Assembly (NCBI GenBank): GCA_025458585.1
Contig: JALOSD010000076.1
Coordinates: 1-18,458 of the forward strand
DNA: 18,458 nt
Reading direction: 5' to 3'
DNA from: Burkholderiaceae bacterium
GTDB taxonomy: Bacteria; Pseudomonadota; Gammaproteobacteria; Burkholderiales; Burkholderiaceae_C
Shown here: in pieces, positions 6,547 through 15,014 of the stretch
Position numbering within the stretch: position 1 is the first letter of the stretch
Layout of the letters: each line of letters starts with the position of its first letter
Position numbers and translations under genes: made by a program
Notes under the pieces: generated by a model
Told to the model about the DNA's origin: nothing
The model's input: only the letters and a program-made list of their open reading frames with translations
Database searches by the model: none

Positions 6547-7692
6547 ATGAACCTGCCCGGCCTGAACTTCCAGCTCGGCGACGACATCGACGCGCTGCGC
6601 GACGCGGTGCGCGCCTTCGCGCAGGCCGAGATCGCGCCGCGCGCGGCCGAGATCGACGCCACAGACCAGTTCCCGATGGACCTGTGGCGCAAGATGGGCG
6701 AGCTCGGCGTGCTCGGCATCACGGTGCCGGAGGAGTACGGCGGCGCGGCCATGGGCTACCTCGCGCACATGGTCGCGATGGAGGAGATCAGCCGCGCCAG
6801 CGCCAGCGTGGGCCTGAGCTACGGCGCGCACAGCAACCTGTGCGTCAACCAGATCAAGCGCAACGGCACCGAGGCGCAGAAGCGCAGGTACCTTCCCAAG
6901 CTGATCAGCGGCGAGCACGTCGGCGCGCTTGCGATGAGCGAGCCCGGCGCCGGCAGCGACGTGATCTCGATGAAGCTGCGCGCCGTCGACCAGGGCGGCG
7001 TCTACGTGCTCAACGGCACCAAGATGTGGATCACCAACGGCCCCGACGCCGACACGCTCGTGGTCTACGCGAAGACCGAGCCGCAGCTCGGCGCGCGCGG
7101 CGTCACCGCGTTCCTGATCGAGAAGGGCATGAAGGGCTTCTCGGTTGCGCAGAAGCTCGACAAGCTCGGCATGCGCGGCAGCCACACCGGCGAGCTGGTG
7201 TTCCAGAACGTGGAGGTGCCGGCCGAGAACATCCTCGGTGCCGTCAACGGCGGCGCCCGGGTGCTGATGAGCGGGCTCGACTACGAACGCGCCGTGCTCG
7301 CCGCGGGGCCGATCGGCATCATGCAGGCGGTGATGGACAACGTCGTGCCGTACATCCACGAGCGCAAGCAGTTCGGCCAGTCGATCGGCGAGTTCCAGCT
7401 GATCCAGGGCAAGGTCGCCGACATGTACACCGTGCTGCAGGCCGCGCGCGCGTTCTGCTACACCGTGGGCAAGAACCTCGACCTGCTGGGCAGCGAGCAC
7501 GTGCGCCAGGTGCGCAAGGACTGCGCGAGCGTCATCCTGTGGTGCGCCGAGAAGGCGACCTGGATGGCCGGCGAGGGCATCCAGATCTTCGGCGGCAACG
7601 GCTACATCAACGAGTACCCGCTCGGTCGCCTGTGGCGCTCCGAGATCCGGCGCATGCTGATCGGCCGGGAACTCTTCTCCGAGACGATGTGA
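6547..7692 (+). CDS. ivd: Isovaleryl-CoA dehydrogenase (LiuA/Ivd) lacking a short conserved C-terminal segment
   Basis: 381-residue acyl-CoA dehydrogenase closely resembling isovaleryl-CoA dehydrogenase, the FAD enzyme that oxidises isovaleryl-CoA to 3-methylcrotonyl-CoA in leucine breakdown and passes electrons to ETF. AGGAGA (6536-6541) precedes the ATG. Readable motifs: ALAMSEPGAGSDV (127-139), KMWITNGPDADTLVVYAKT (159-177), GMRGSHTGELVF (208-219), the IVD-type catalytic glutamate E247 in GLDYERAVLAAGP (243-255), ERKQFGQ (272-278) and GIQIFGGNGYINEYP (344-358). The family then normally reads GRL-x-RDAKLYEIGAGTSEIRR; here GRLWR (360-364) joins SEIRR (365-369) directly, an in-frame loss of about 11 residues at base 7638/7639. 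That loop contacts FAD and substrate, so activity is doubtful if the sequence is right. Confidence 0.92.
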   Translation: MNLPGLNFQLGDDIDALRDAVRAFAQAEIAPRAAEIDATDQFPMDLWRKMGELGVLGITVPEEYGGAAMGYLAHMVAMEEISRASASVGLSYGAHSNLCVNQIKRNGTEAQKRRYLPKLISGEHVGALAMSEPGAGSDVISMKLRAVDQGGVYVLNGTKMWITNGPDADTLVVYAKTEPQLGARGVTAFLIEKGMKGFSVAQKLDKLGMRGSHTGELVFQNVEVPAENILGAVNGGARVLMSGLDYERAVLAAGPIGIMQAVMDNVVPYIHERKQFGQSIGEFQLIQGKVADMYTVLQAARAFCYTVGKNLDLLGSEHVRQVRKDCASVILWCAEKATWMAGEGIQIFGGNGYINEYPLGRLWRSEIRRMLIGRELFSETM

Positions 7693-7699
7693 CACCGCG

Positions 7700-8377
7700 A
7701 TGCCGCACCGCCTGCTGAGCAACAACCGCGCCTGGGCCGAGCAGACCAAGGCGCGAGATCCGGGCTTCTTCACTCGCCTGGCGCAGCAGCAGAACCCGCG
7801 CTACATGTGGATCGGCTGCGCCGACAGCCGCGTGCCGGCCAACGAGATCACCGGCCTCGACCCGGGCGAGGTCTTCGTGCACCGCAACGTCGCCAACGTC
7901 GTGGTGCCCTCGGACCTCAACGCGCTGTCGACGATCCAGTTCGCCGTCGAGCACCTCAAGGTCGAGCACATCTTCGTCGTCGGCCACTACGGCTGCGCCG
8001 GTGTGCGCGCGGCGATGCGCGGCGTGCGCGTCGGCCTGGCCGACAACTGGCTGCGCCACGTGCACGACGTGCGGCTGCGTCACCGCAAGCGCCTCGACCA
8101 CCTGCCGCCCGAGCAGCAGGAGGACATCCTGTGCGAGATGAACGTCATCGAGCAGGTCGGCCACGTGGCGCTGTCGACCGTCCTGCAGGACGCCTGGGCG
8201 CGGGGCCAGAACGTCGCGGTGCACGGCTGGGTCTACGGCCTGCGCGACGGACTGCTGAAGGACCTGGACGTGACGATGGACAACCCCGACACCGTCGTGC
8301 AGGTGTTCGCCGAGGCGTTCAAGCGCTACCCGCGCGTGGCCGACGACCGCGGCGACGCGCCCGACGGCGACACCTGA
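7700..8377 (+). CDS. can: Beta-class carbonic anhydrase
   Basis: 225-residue cytoplasmic zinc enzyme interconverting CO2 and bicarbonate. Zinc ligands and active-site pair are all readable: C40-A-D42-S-R44 (WIGCADSRVPANEITGL), H96 and C99 (VVGHYGCAGV), with VHRNVANVV (60-68) between. Length is close to E. coli Can. The ATG at 7700 lies 7 bases after the ivd stop, with no strong ribosome binding site, suggesting coupling. Between ivd and aceK it may feed bicarbonate to a biotin-dependent carboxylase such as methylcrotonyl-CoA carboxylase, whose genes are not in this window; that link is inference. Confidence 0.95.
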   Translation: MPHRLLSNNRAWAEQTKARDPGFFTRLAQQQNPRYMWIGCADSRVPANEITGLDPGEVFVHRNVANVVVPSDLNALSTIQFAVEHLKVEHIFVVGHYGCAGVRAAMRGVRVGLADNWLRHVHDVRLRHRKRLDHLPPEQQEDILCEMNVIEQVGHVALSTVLQDAWARGQNVAVHGWVYGLRDGLLKDLDVTMDNPDTVVQVFAEAFKRYPRVADDRGDAPDGDT

Positions 8378-8464
8378 CCCGACGCCTGCCCCGACGCCTG
8401 TCCCGACGCCCCGCGACCCTGCCCACGACCACGACCACGACCGCCACGACCGCGAGACCCCGCG
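8378..8464 (+). repeat. Short tandem repeats in the can-aceK gap
   Basis: The 87-base gap opens with three 12-bp units at 8378, 8390 and 8402 (CCCGACGCCTGC, CCCGACGCCTGT, CCCGACGCCCCG), followed by CACGAC hexamers at 8424-8441 and a further partial copy. It is strongly C-rich on the plus strand, shows no promoter or terminator, and leaves aceK without an obvious Shine-Dalgarno. Confidence 0.7.
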
Positions 8465-10246
8465 ATGCCGATGTTCCCCCGCCTGTCCGACCCCCGCGCC
8501 ATCGAGATCGCGCAGGCGCTGCTCGACGGCTTCAACCGCCACTACCGGCTGTTCCGCGAGGCGAGCGCCGGCGCGAAGCAGCGCTTCGAGCGCGCCGACT
8601 GGCACGGCCAGCAGCGCGCGCAGCGCGAGCGCATCGAGTTCTACGACAAGCGCGTCGACGAAGCCGCCGAGCGCCTGCAGCGCGAGTTCGCCGCGGCCAC
8701 GCTGTCGACCGACACCTGGCAGCAGGTCAAGCTGCACTACATCGGCCTGCTCGTCAACCACCACCAGCCCGAACTGGCCGAGACCTTCTTCAACTCGGTG
8801 ACGACGAAGATCCTGCACCGCAGCTACTTCCGCAACGAGTTCATCTTCGTGCGCCCGGCGGTCAGCACCGAGTACATCGAGAACGACGAGCCGGCGGCGC
8901 TGCCGACCTACCGCGCCTACTACCCGACGCTGGCGACGATGCGCGAGACGCTGCTGCGCATCGTGCACAACTTCCAGCTCGCGGTGCCGTTCGAGAACCT
9001 CGAGCGCGACATCGACCACGTGCTCGCCGCGATGCAGGCCGAGTTCGGCAACGTGCGCCTGCGCGCGAACTTCCAGATCCAGGTGCTGTCGTCGATGTTC
9101 TACCGCAACAAGGGCGCGTACATCGTCGGCAGGATCGTCAACGGTTTCAACGAGGTGCCGTTCGCGCTGCCGGTGCTGCACGCCGCGGGCGGCAAGGGCC
9201 TCGTGATCGACACCGTGCTGTTCGGCGAGGACGACCTGCTGCTCGTGTTCAGCTTCGCGCGTGCCTACTTCATGGTCGACATGGAGATCCCGAGCGCCTA
9301 CGTGCAGTTCCTGCGCAGCCTGATGCCGCGCAAGCCGCGCAGCGAGCTGTACTCGGCGCTCGGCCTGCAGAAGCAGGGCAAGAACATGTTCTACCGCGAC
9401 TTCCTGTACCACCTGCGGCACAGCAGCGACCGCTTCCGCATCGCGCCGGGCATCAAGGGCATGGTGATGCTGGTGTTCGACCTGCCGAGCTTCCCGTACG
9501 TGTTCAAGGTCATCAAGGACTTCTACCCGCCGCAGAAGGACACGACGCGCGAGCAGATCAAGGGCAAGTACCTCGTCGTCAAGCAGCACGACCGCGTCGG
9601 TCGCATGGCCGACACGCTCGAGTACAGCAACGTCGCGTTCCCGCGCTCGCGCTTCGAGGCCGAGCTGATCCAGGAGCTGCGCCACTTCTGCCCGAGCCTG
9701 CTCGAGGACGACGGCGACATGCTCGTCATCAGGCACCTGTACATCGAGCGGCGGATGATCCCGCTCAACATCTACCTGCAGGACGCGAACCCGCAGCAGA
9801 TCGAGCACGCGGTGATCGAGTACGGCAACGCGATCAAGGACCTCGTGGCGGCCAACATCTTCCCCGGCGACATGCTGTGGAAGAACTTCGGCGTCACGCG
9901 CCACGGCAAGGTCGTGTTCTACGACTACGACGAGATCGAGTACATCACCGACTGCCACTTCCGCAAGGTGCCCGAGCCGCGCTGCGAGGAAGACGAGATG
10001 TCGGGCGAGGTCTGGTACACCGTCGGCCCGAAGGACGTCTTCCCCGAGACCTTCGGCCCGTTCCTGCTCGGCAACCCCGCCGTGCGCGACGTGTTCATGA
10101 AGCACCACGCCGACCTGCTCGACGCGGCGTTCTGGCAGGGCCACAAGCAGCGCATCGAGAACGGCCACGTCCACGACGTCTTCCCCTACGATCCGGCCAA
10201 GCGGTTCAAGAATCAGCGCCGCGCCGCCGGCCTCGAGCCGGCCTGA
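8465..10246 (+). CDS. aceK: Isocitrate dehydrogenase kinase/phosphatase
   Basis: 593-residue bifunctional enzyme that phosphorylates and dephosphorylates isocitrate dehydrogenase, directing isocitrate to the glyoxylate shunt during growth on acetate or other acetyl-CoA-yielding substrates. The E. coli protein has 578 residues, and key positions align with a constant offset of 12. The ATP loop is APGIKGMV (327-334) and the ATP lysine K348 (VFKVIKD). D383 (RMADT) corresponds to the residue important for phosphatase activity. D469 and N474 (GDMLWKNFG) and D487 (FYDYDE) are the kinase-type catalytic and metal residues. The ATG at 8465 gives the expected N-terminus. No aceA or aceB is in the window. 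Its place after ivd and can suggests control with acyl-CoA catabolism. Confidence 0.97.
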   Translation: MPMFPRLSDPRAIEIAQALLDGFNRHYRLFREASAGAKQRFERADWHGQQRAQRERIEFYDKRVDEAAERLQREFAAATLSTDTWQQVKLHYIGLLVNHHQPELAETFFNSVTTKILHRSYFRNEFIFVRPAVSTEYIENDEPAALPTYRAYYPTLATMRETLLRIVHNFQLAVPFENLERDIDHVLAAMQAEFGNVRLRANFQIQVLSSMFYRNKGAYIVGRIVNGFNEVPFALPVLHAAGGKGLVIDTVLFGEDDLLLVFSFARAYFMVDMEIPSAYVQFLRSLMPRKPRSELYSALGLQKQGKNMFYRDFLYHLRHSSDRFRIAPGIKGMVMLVFDLPSFPYVFKVIKDFYPPQKDTTREQIKGKYLVVKQHDRVGRMADTLEYSNVAFPRSRFEAELIQELRHFCPSLLEDDGDMLVIRHLYIERRMIPLNIYLQDANPQQIEHAVIEYGNAIKDLVAANIFPGDMLWKNFGVTRHGKVVFYDYDEIEYITDCHFRKVPEPRCEEDEMSGEVWYTVGPKDVFPETFGPFLLGNPAVRDVFMKHHADLLDAAFWQGHKQRIENGHVHDVFPYDPAKRFKNQRRAAGLEPA

Positions 10247-10288
10247 GCGGCCGGCGTCCCCGCCCCACCCCCACGAAGGAGCCCCACC

Positions 10289-11467
10289 ATGAGCGACCCG
10301 ATCGTCATCGTCTCCGCCGCCCGCACCCCCATCGCAGGGCTGCTCGGCGACTTCGCCTCGCTGCAGGCCTGGGAGCTCGGCGCCGTCGCCGTCAAGGCCG
10401 CCGTCGAGCGTGCCGGCGTGCCCGGCGACGCCGTCGACGAGGTGCTGCTCGGCAACTGCCTGATGGCTGGTCAGGGCCAGGCGCCGGCGCGCCAGGCGAT
10501 GCGCAAGGCTGGCCTGCCCGACAGCACCGGCGCCGTCACGCTGACCAAGATGTGCGGCTCGGGCATGCGCGCGATGATGTTCGCGCACGACATGCTCGCG
10601 GCGGGCAGCGCGAACGTGATCGTCGCCGGCGGCATGGAGAGCATGACGAACGCGCCGCACCTCGTGTTCGCGCGCAAGGGCGTGAAGTACGGCGCCACGC
10701 AGCTGTTCGACCACATGGCGCTCGACGGCCTCGAGGATGCCTACGACCGCGGCAAGGCGATGGGCGTGTTCGCCGAGCAGTGTGTCGCCAAGTACCAGTT
10801 CAGCCGCGAGGCGCAGGACGCCTTCGCGATCGCCTCGACGACGCGCAGCAAGCAGGCCAACGAGGACGGCAGCTTCGACTGGGAGATCGCCCCGGTGGCG
10901 CTGCCCGGCAAGGGCGGCGAGACGCTGGTCAAGCACGACGAGCAGCCGTTCAAGGCCAAGCTCGACAAGATCCCGGGCCTGAAGCCGGCGTTCAAGAAGG
11001 ACGGCACGATCACCGCCGCCAACGCGTCGAGCATCTCCGACGGTGCCGCCGCGCTCGTGCTGATGCGCGAGTCGACCGCGAAGCAGCGCGGCCTGCAGCC
11101 GCTCGCGCGCATCGTCGCCCACGCGGTGCACGCGCAGGCGCCCGAGTGGTTCACGACCGCCCCGGTCGGCGCGATCGACAAGGTGCTGAAGAAGAGCGGC
11201 TGGGACGCGAAGAGCGTCGACCTGTGGGAGGTCAACGAGGCCTTCGCCGCGGTCACGATGGCGGCGATGGCCGAGTTCAAGCTGGCGCACGAGATCGTCA
11301 ACGTGCACGGCGGCGCGTGCGCGCTCGGCCACCCGATCGGCGCGTCGGGCGCGCGCATCGTCGTCACGCTGCTCGGCGCGCTGCGAAAGGTCGGCAAGAA
11401 GCGCGGCGTCGCGGCGCTGTGCATCGGCGGCGGCGAGGCCACCGCGATGGCTGTCGAGCTGCTCTGA
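10289..11467 (+). CDS. Acetyl-CoA C-acetyltransferase (thiolase II)
   Basis: 392-residue thiolase that condenses two acetyl-CoA to acetoacetyl-CoA or runs in reverse. Catalytic residues fall at C89 (TKMCGSGMRA), H348 (CALGHPIGASGAR) and C378 (LCIGGGEA), the same numbering I recall for the Zoogloea biosynthetic thiolase, so the length carries no net insertion or deletion. VNEAFA and GGMESM are also present. AAGGAG (10276-10281) sits 7 bases before the ATG, the best ribosome binding site in this part of the window. It may cleave acetoacetyl-CoA from leucine degradation or start polyhydroxybutyrate synthesis; no phaB or phaC is nearby. Candidate symbols (atoB, phaA) cannot be separated here. Confidence 0.95.
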   Translation: MSDPIVIVSAARTPIAGLLGDFASLQAWELGAVAVKAAVERAGVPGDAVDEVLLGNCLMAGQGQAPARQAMRKAGLPDSTGAVTLTKMCGSGMRAMMFAHDMLAAGSANVIVAGGMESMTNAPHLVFARKGVKYGATQLFDHMALDGLEDAYDRGKAMGVFAEQCVAKYQFSREAQDAFAIASTTRSKQANEDGSFDWEIAPVALPGKGGETLVKHDEQPFKAKLDKIPGLKPAFKKDGTITAANASSISDGAAALVLMRESTAKQRGLQPLARIVAHAVHAQAPEWFTTAPVGAIDKVLKKSGWDAKSVDLWEVNEAFAAVTMAAMAEFKLAHEIVNVHGGACALGHPIGASGARIVVTLLGALRKVGKKRGVAALCIGGGEATAMAVELL

Positions 11468-11510
11468 TGCGCGGGCACGCCGCGCGCAGCCGGCCGGCGA
11501 AGGGGCGTGG

Positions 11511-12070
11511 GTGAAGGTGCTCGTCGTCGGCGCCTCGCGCGGACTGGGCCTCGAGTTCGTGCGCCAGTACCGCGCCGACGGCGCGGTCGTCACGGCGACG
11601 GCGCGCCGTGCCAGTGACGTCGCGGCGCTGCAGGCGCTCGGCGCGCAGGCGTTCGAGCTCGACGTCGCCGACCCGGTGAGCGCCGCGGGGCTGGGCTGGC
11701 GCATCGACGGCGCGGGCTTCGACGTCGCGATCCACGTCGCCGGCGTCTACGGCCCGCGCACCGCGCGAAGCTCGCGGTGCTGTCGTCGCGCATGGGCTCG
11801 ATCGGCTCGCGCACGGGAACCTCGGGCTGGCTGTACCGCGCGTCGAAGGCGGCGCTGAACTCGCTGCTGAAGGACGTCGCGCTCGCGCTCGCCGGGCGTG
11901 CGACCTGCATCGCGTTCCATCCCGGGTGGGTGCGCACCGACATGGGCGGCGCCGGCGCCGACCTGAGCGTCGAGCGCAGCGTTGCCGACCTGCGGCGCAC
12001 GATCGCCGCGCTGACCCCGGCCTACACCGGCCGCTTCCTGAACCACGACGGCTCGCCGATCGACTGGTGA
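11511..12070 (+). pseudogene. Short-chain dehydrogenase/reductase gene, internally deleted and frameshifted
   Basis: Two pieces of one SDR protein lie in different frames. The N-terminal piece begins at GTG 11511 and carries the NAD(P)-binding GASRGLGLE (residues 7-15), ELDVADP (49-55) and AGVYGPRT (77-84), then leaves the family at about 11762. The C-terminal piece resumes in another frame at about 11765 with KLAVLSSRMGSIG, the catalytic Y-x-x-x-K of LYRASKAALNSLL, and the FHPGWVRTDMGG motif, ending at 12070. A typical member has about 40 residues between these blocks, so roughly 120 bases appear missing together with the frame. As written no functional enzyme can be made. Decay and an assembly gap are both possible. 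It sits between the thiolase and acyl-CoA dehydrogenase genes. Confidence 0.85.
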
Positions 12071-12089
12071 GCCGCGGGAGAACTTGCCG

Positions 12090-13195
12090 ATGCTGCTGTC
12101 CGAAGACCACCTCGCCGTGCAGGACGCGGTGCGCGCCTACGTGCAGGCCGAGATCGCGCCGAAGGCCGCGCGCTGGGACCGCGAGCACCACTTCCCCGCC
12201 GCCGAGCTGAAGGGCCTGGCGGCGCTGGGCTGCTACGGCGTCGCGGTGCCCGCCGAGTACGACGGTGCGGGACTGGACTACCTGGCACTGGCCGTGATCC
12301 TCGAGGAGATCGCCGCCGGCGACGGCGGCACCTCGACGGTGGTGAGCGTCAACAACTGCCCCGTGTGCTCGATCCTGATGGCGTGGGCCGACGAGGAGCA
12401 GAAGCAGCGCTTCCTGAAGCCGCTGGCGCGTGGGGACATGCTCGGCGCGTTCTGCCTGACCGAGCCGCACGTCGGCTCCGAGGCCGCGGGGCTGCGCACG
12501 ACGGCCGTTCGTGTGAATGATGGCGCCGGCGGCGACTACGTGCTCAACGGCGTCAAGCAGTTCATCACCAGCGGCAAGCACGGCGACGTCGCGATCGTGA
12601 TGGCGGTGACCGACCGCACCGCCGGCAAGAAGGGCATCAGCGCCTTCGTCGTGCCCACCGACACGCCCGGCTACCGCGTCGCGCGGCTCGAAGAGAAGAT
12701 GGGCCAGCACAGCAGCGACACGGCGCAGATCCTGTTCGAGGACTGCCGGGTACCGGCCGCGAACCGCCTCGGCGACGAGGGCATGGGGCTGAAGATTGCG
12801 CTGTCGGGCCTGGAGGGCGGGCGCATCGGCATCGCGGCGCAGAGCCTGGGCATGGCGCGCGCGGCGTTCGAGGCGGCGCTCGCGTACAGCAAGCAGCGCG
12901 TCGCCTTCGGCCAGCCGATCTTCGAGCATCAAGCGGTGCAGTTCCGCCTGGCCGACATGGCGACGCAGCTTGAGGCGGCGCGCCAGCTGATCCACCACGC
13001 CGCGAGCCTGAAGGATGCCGGGCGGCCGTGCCTGAAGGAGGCGGCGATGGCCAAGCTCTACGCCAGCGAGATGGCCGAGCGCGTGTGCAGCGCCGCGATC
13101 CAGGTCCACGGCGGCTACGGCTACGTCAGCGACTTCCCGGTCACGAGGGCACGTCGGACGTGCAGAAGATCCTGATCGGGCGGGCGCTCGCGTAG
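12090..13195 (+). pseudogene. Acyl-CoA dehydrogenase gene with a C-terminal deletion and frameshift
   Basis: The main frame from ATG 12090 (a TTG two codons earlier is less likely) encodes a typical short/medium-chain acyl-CoA dehydrogenase: FCLTEPHVGSEAAGLRTTAV (121-140), KQFITSGKHGDVAIVMAV (156-173), EEKMGQHSSDTAQI, GLEGGRIGIAAQSLGMARAA, SKQRVAFGQPIF and VHGGYGYVSDFPV. At 13142 the frame departs and runs to a stop at 13173-13175. The lost end is readable in another frame from about 13145, as EGTSDVQKILIGRALA with a TAG at 13193-13195. About 12 residues (ERIYRDVRVCQIY-like in relatives) are missing, with a frame change consistent with a 37-base loss. The catalytic glutamate of the YEGT motif is thus out of frame. 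Preferred substrate is unknown. Confidence 0.87.
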
Positions 13196-13229
13196 GGACG
13201 CCGGTGGCGCGCAGCACGACGAGGCGGCG

Positions 13230-13469
13230 ATGAGCGGGCAGGGTGGCGCGACACCGGGACGCGTGCTCGCGCGGCGCGTCGCCGCACTCGTCGGCGCGCT
13301 CGTGCTCGGTGCCGCGATCGGCGTCGCGGTCGAGCGGTTCGCCGGCACGGCGTGGGGATTCGTCGCCGTGCCGCTCGCCGTCGTCGTCGGCTGGTGGCGC
13401 TTCGCCGACCCGACGCAATGCGCGGCCGACGCGTCGCAACCCGACGCAGCGCGCCGCGCCGACGGCTGA
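13230..13469 (+). CDS. Small hypothetical membrane protein with two predicted helices
   Basis: 79-residue protein. Residues about 16-36 (VAALVGALVLGAAIGVAVERF) and 42-58 (WGFVAVPLAVVVGWWRF) are hydrophobic and likely span the inner membrane as a hairpin; the tail from residue 60 is polar. No named domain is recognised. It is kept as a real gene because the hydrophobic pattern is coherent, its frame follows the local GC3 bias, and it fits between the acyl-CoA dehydrogenase remnant (34 bases before) and the DUF2868 gene (45 bases after). From memory, similar small proteins precede DUF2868 genes in related bacteria. Function unknown. Confidence 0.6.
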   Translation: MSGQGGATPGRVLARRVAALVGALVLGAAIGVAVERFAGTAWGFVAVPLAVVVGWWRFADPTQCAADASQPDAARRADG

Positions 13470-13499
13470 CCGCGTTCGCGGGCGCGCACCCGCATCTGG

Positions 13500-13505
13500 C
13501 ACCAT
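13500..13505 (+). promoter_or_regulatory. Weak -10-like box before the DUF2868 gene
   Basis: CACCAT lies 9 bases before the ATG at 13515, similar to the boxes before the metallopeptidase gene and trkA. The best upstream partner, TTCGCG (13475-13480), has a 19-base spacer. Weak evidence for a separate promoter. Confidence 0.2.
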
Positions 13506-13514
13506 CCGCCCCCG

Positions 13515-15008
13515 ATGGAAGAACTCGCCGCCCGTGAAGTGGTGCTCGTGCGCGCGCTCGACCGCGCCGAGCCCGAGTCGCCGCGCTGGACCGCGGCCGA
13601 CCGTGCGTGGGCCTCGCGCGTCGCGGCCGAGACGGTCGGCACCGGCGCGACGCCCGATGCCTTCGTCGCCAGCCGCGCGCACGCGGCGCTGCAGCGGCTG
13701 CTGCCGCGCGACGTCGCGGCGAGCGCCGGTGTCTGGCGCTCGCTGCAGCGGCCGAGCTGGCACGCGTCGTGGGTACTCGTCGCGACGGCGGTGGCCTTCG
13801 TCGCCGGGGCGCTCGCCGATCGCGTCGGCGGCTCGCAGTTCGTCAACCTGCTCGCGCCGCCCGTGTGGGCGCTGGTGGCCTGGAACGCCGCCGTCTACGT
13901 GCTGCTGCTCGCCGGCGCCCTCGTCGGCCTGGTGCGCCGGCGCCCGACGGCGCCGGGGCCCATTGCCGGCCTCGTGCGGCGCGCCGTGCGCCGCGGCAGC
14001 GAGGCGCGGGCGCCACGCGGCCTCGACGAGCTGGGCCTCGCGCGCGTGTGGCCCGACTACGCGGCCGACTGGCTCGAGGCGAGCGCGCCGCTGGTGGCCG
14101 CGCGCGCATCGGCGGTGCTGCACGCGGCGGCCGCTGCGCTCGCGCTCGGACTGCTGGCGGGGCTGTACCTGCGCGGCCTGGTGCTCGACTACCGCGCCGG
14201 CTGGCAGAGCACGTTCCTCGACCCGGCGGCGGTGCAGACGCTGCTGGGCACGCTGTTCGCGCCGGCGTCGCAGCTGTCGGGGGTGCCGCTGCCCGACCTC
14301 GCCGGCGTCGAGGCGCTGCGCGTGGCGCCGGGCGCTGCCGGGGACGTGGGAGGCAGCGCGGCGCCGTGGATCCACCTCTACGCGTGGACGCTCGGTCTGG
14401 CCGTCGTGCTGCCGCGCACGTTGCTCGCGCTGTGGTCGCTCGGCCGCGCGCGGCGGCTCGCGCGGCGCTTTCCGCTGCCACTCCACGAGCCGTACTTCCA
14501 GCAGCAGCTGCGCCACCTGCGCAGCGGCCCGGCGCGCGTGCGCCTCGCGCCGCACGCGCAGGCGCCGCAGGCGCAGGCCACGCTCGCGCTGCGCAGCATT
14601 TGCGCGCGCGTGTGGGGCGAGAGCGTGCAGCTCGACGTCGATCCGGTCGCCGGCTACGGCGACGAGGAGCAGGCGCCGCACCCCGCCGCCGGCGCCGAGC
14701 CCGACGCCGTGATCGCGCTGTTCGACATGGCGGCGACGCCCGAGGACGAGCAGCAGGGCCGCTTCGTGCGCCGCCTCGTCGCCGCGCTTCCGCCGTCGGT
14801 GCCGCTGCTGCTCGTCGTCGACGAGGCCGGCTTCGGCGCGCGCTTCGCGACGCTCGAGCAGCGCATGACGCAGCGCCGCGCCGCCTGGGCCGCGTTCGCA
14901 CGCGGCTTCGGCACCGCCGCCGTCGTGCTCGACCTCTCGGCGCCCGACCTCGCGGTCGCCGACCGTCTGCTGCAGGCCGCGCTCGAGCGGCCCGTCCAGC
15001 GAGCCTGA
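13515..15008 (+). CDS. DUF2868 family integral membrane protein
   Basis: 497-residue protein of unknown function matching DUF2868 by its layout and by AGLYLRGLVLDYRAGWQSTF (215-234). Hydrophobic segments at about 83-101, 117-140, 199-223 and 286-309 suggest four membrane helices in the N-terminal 310 residues. The C-terminal 190 residues are soluble, with an alternating pattern and a VIALFDMAATPEDEQQ stretch followed by LLLVVDEAGFGARF, like an alpha/beta domain but without a nucleotide-binding loop that I can see. The next gene begins 6 bases after the stop and encodes a DUF3482 GTPase-like protein; the two are paired in many proteobacteria as I recall, suggesting one complex. No experimental role is known to me. 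Confidence 0.83.
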   Translation: MEELAAREVVLVRALDRAEPESPRWTAADRAWASRVAAETVGTGATPDAFVASRAHAALQRLLPRDVAASAGVWRSLQRPSWHASWVLVATAVAFVAGALADRVGGSQFVNLLAPPVWALVAWNAAVYVLLLAGALVGLVRRRPTAPGPIAGLVRRAVRRGSEARAPRGLDELGLARVWPDYAADWLEASAPLVAARASAVLHAAAAALALGLLAGLYLRGLVLDYRAGWQSTFLDPAAVQTLLGTLFAPASQLSGVPLPDLAGVEALRVAPGAAGDVGGSAAPWIHLYAWTLGLAVVLPRTLLALWSLGRARRLARRFPLPLHEPYFQQQLRHLRSGPARVRLAPHAQAPQAQATLALRSICARVWGESVQLDVDPVAGYGDEEQAPHPAAGAEPDAVIALFDMAATPEDEQQGRFVRRLVAALPPSVPLLLVVDEAGFGARFATLEQRMTQRRAAWAAFARGFGTAAVVLDLSAPDLAVADRLLQAALERPVQRA

Positions 15009-15014
15009 GCCCCG

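Noticed and set aside
8421..8460. His/Asp-rich reading (HDHDHDRHDRE) suggesting a metal-binding tail
   Set aside because: It is in a different frame from both can and aceK, has no start or ribosome binding site, and comes from the CACGAC hexamer repeats.
7607..11704. Very long open frame on the minus strand across can, aceK and the thiolase
   Set aside because: It lies wholly antisense to four well-identified genes; its translation is low-complexity (R/A/H/V/E-rich) and arises from codon bias in high-GC DNA.
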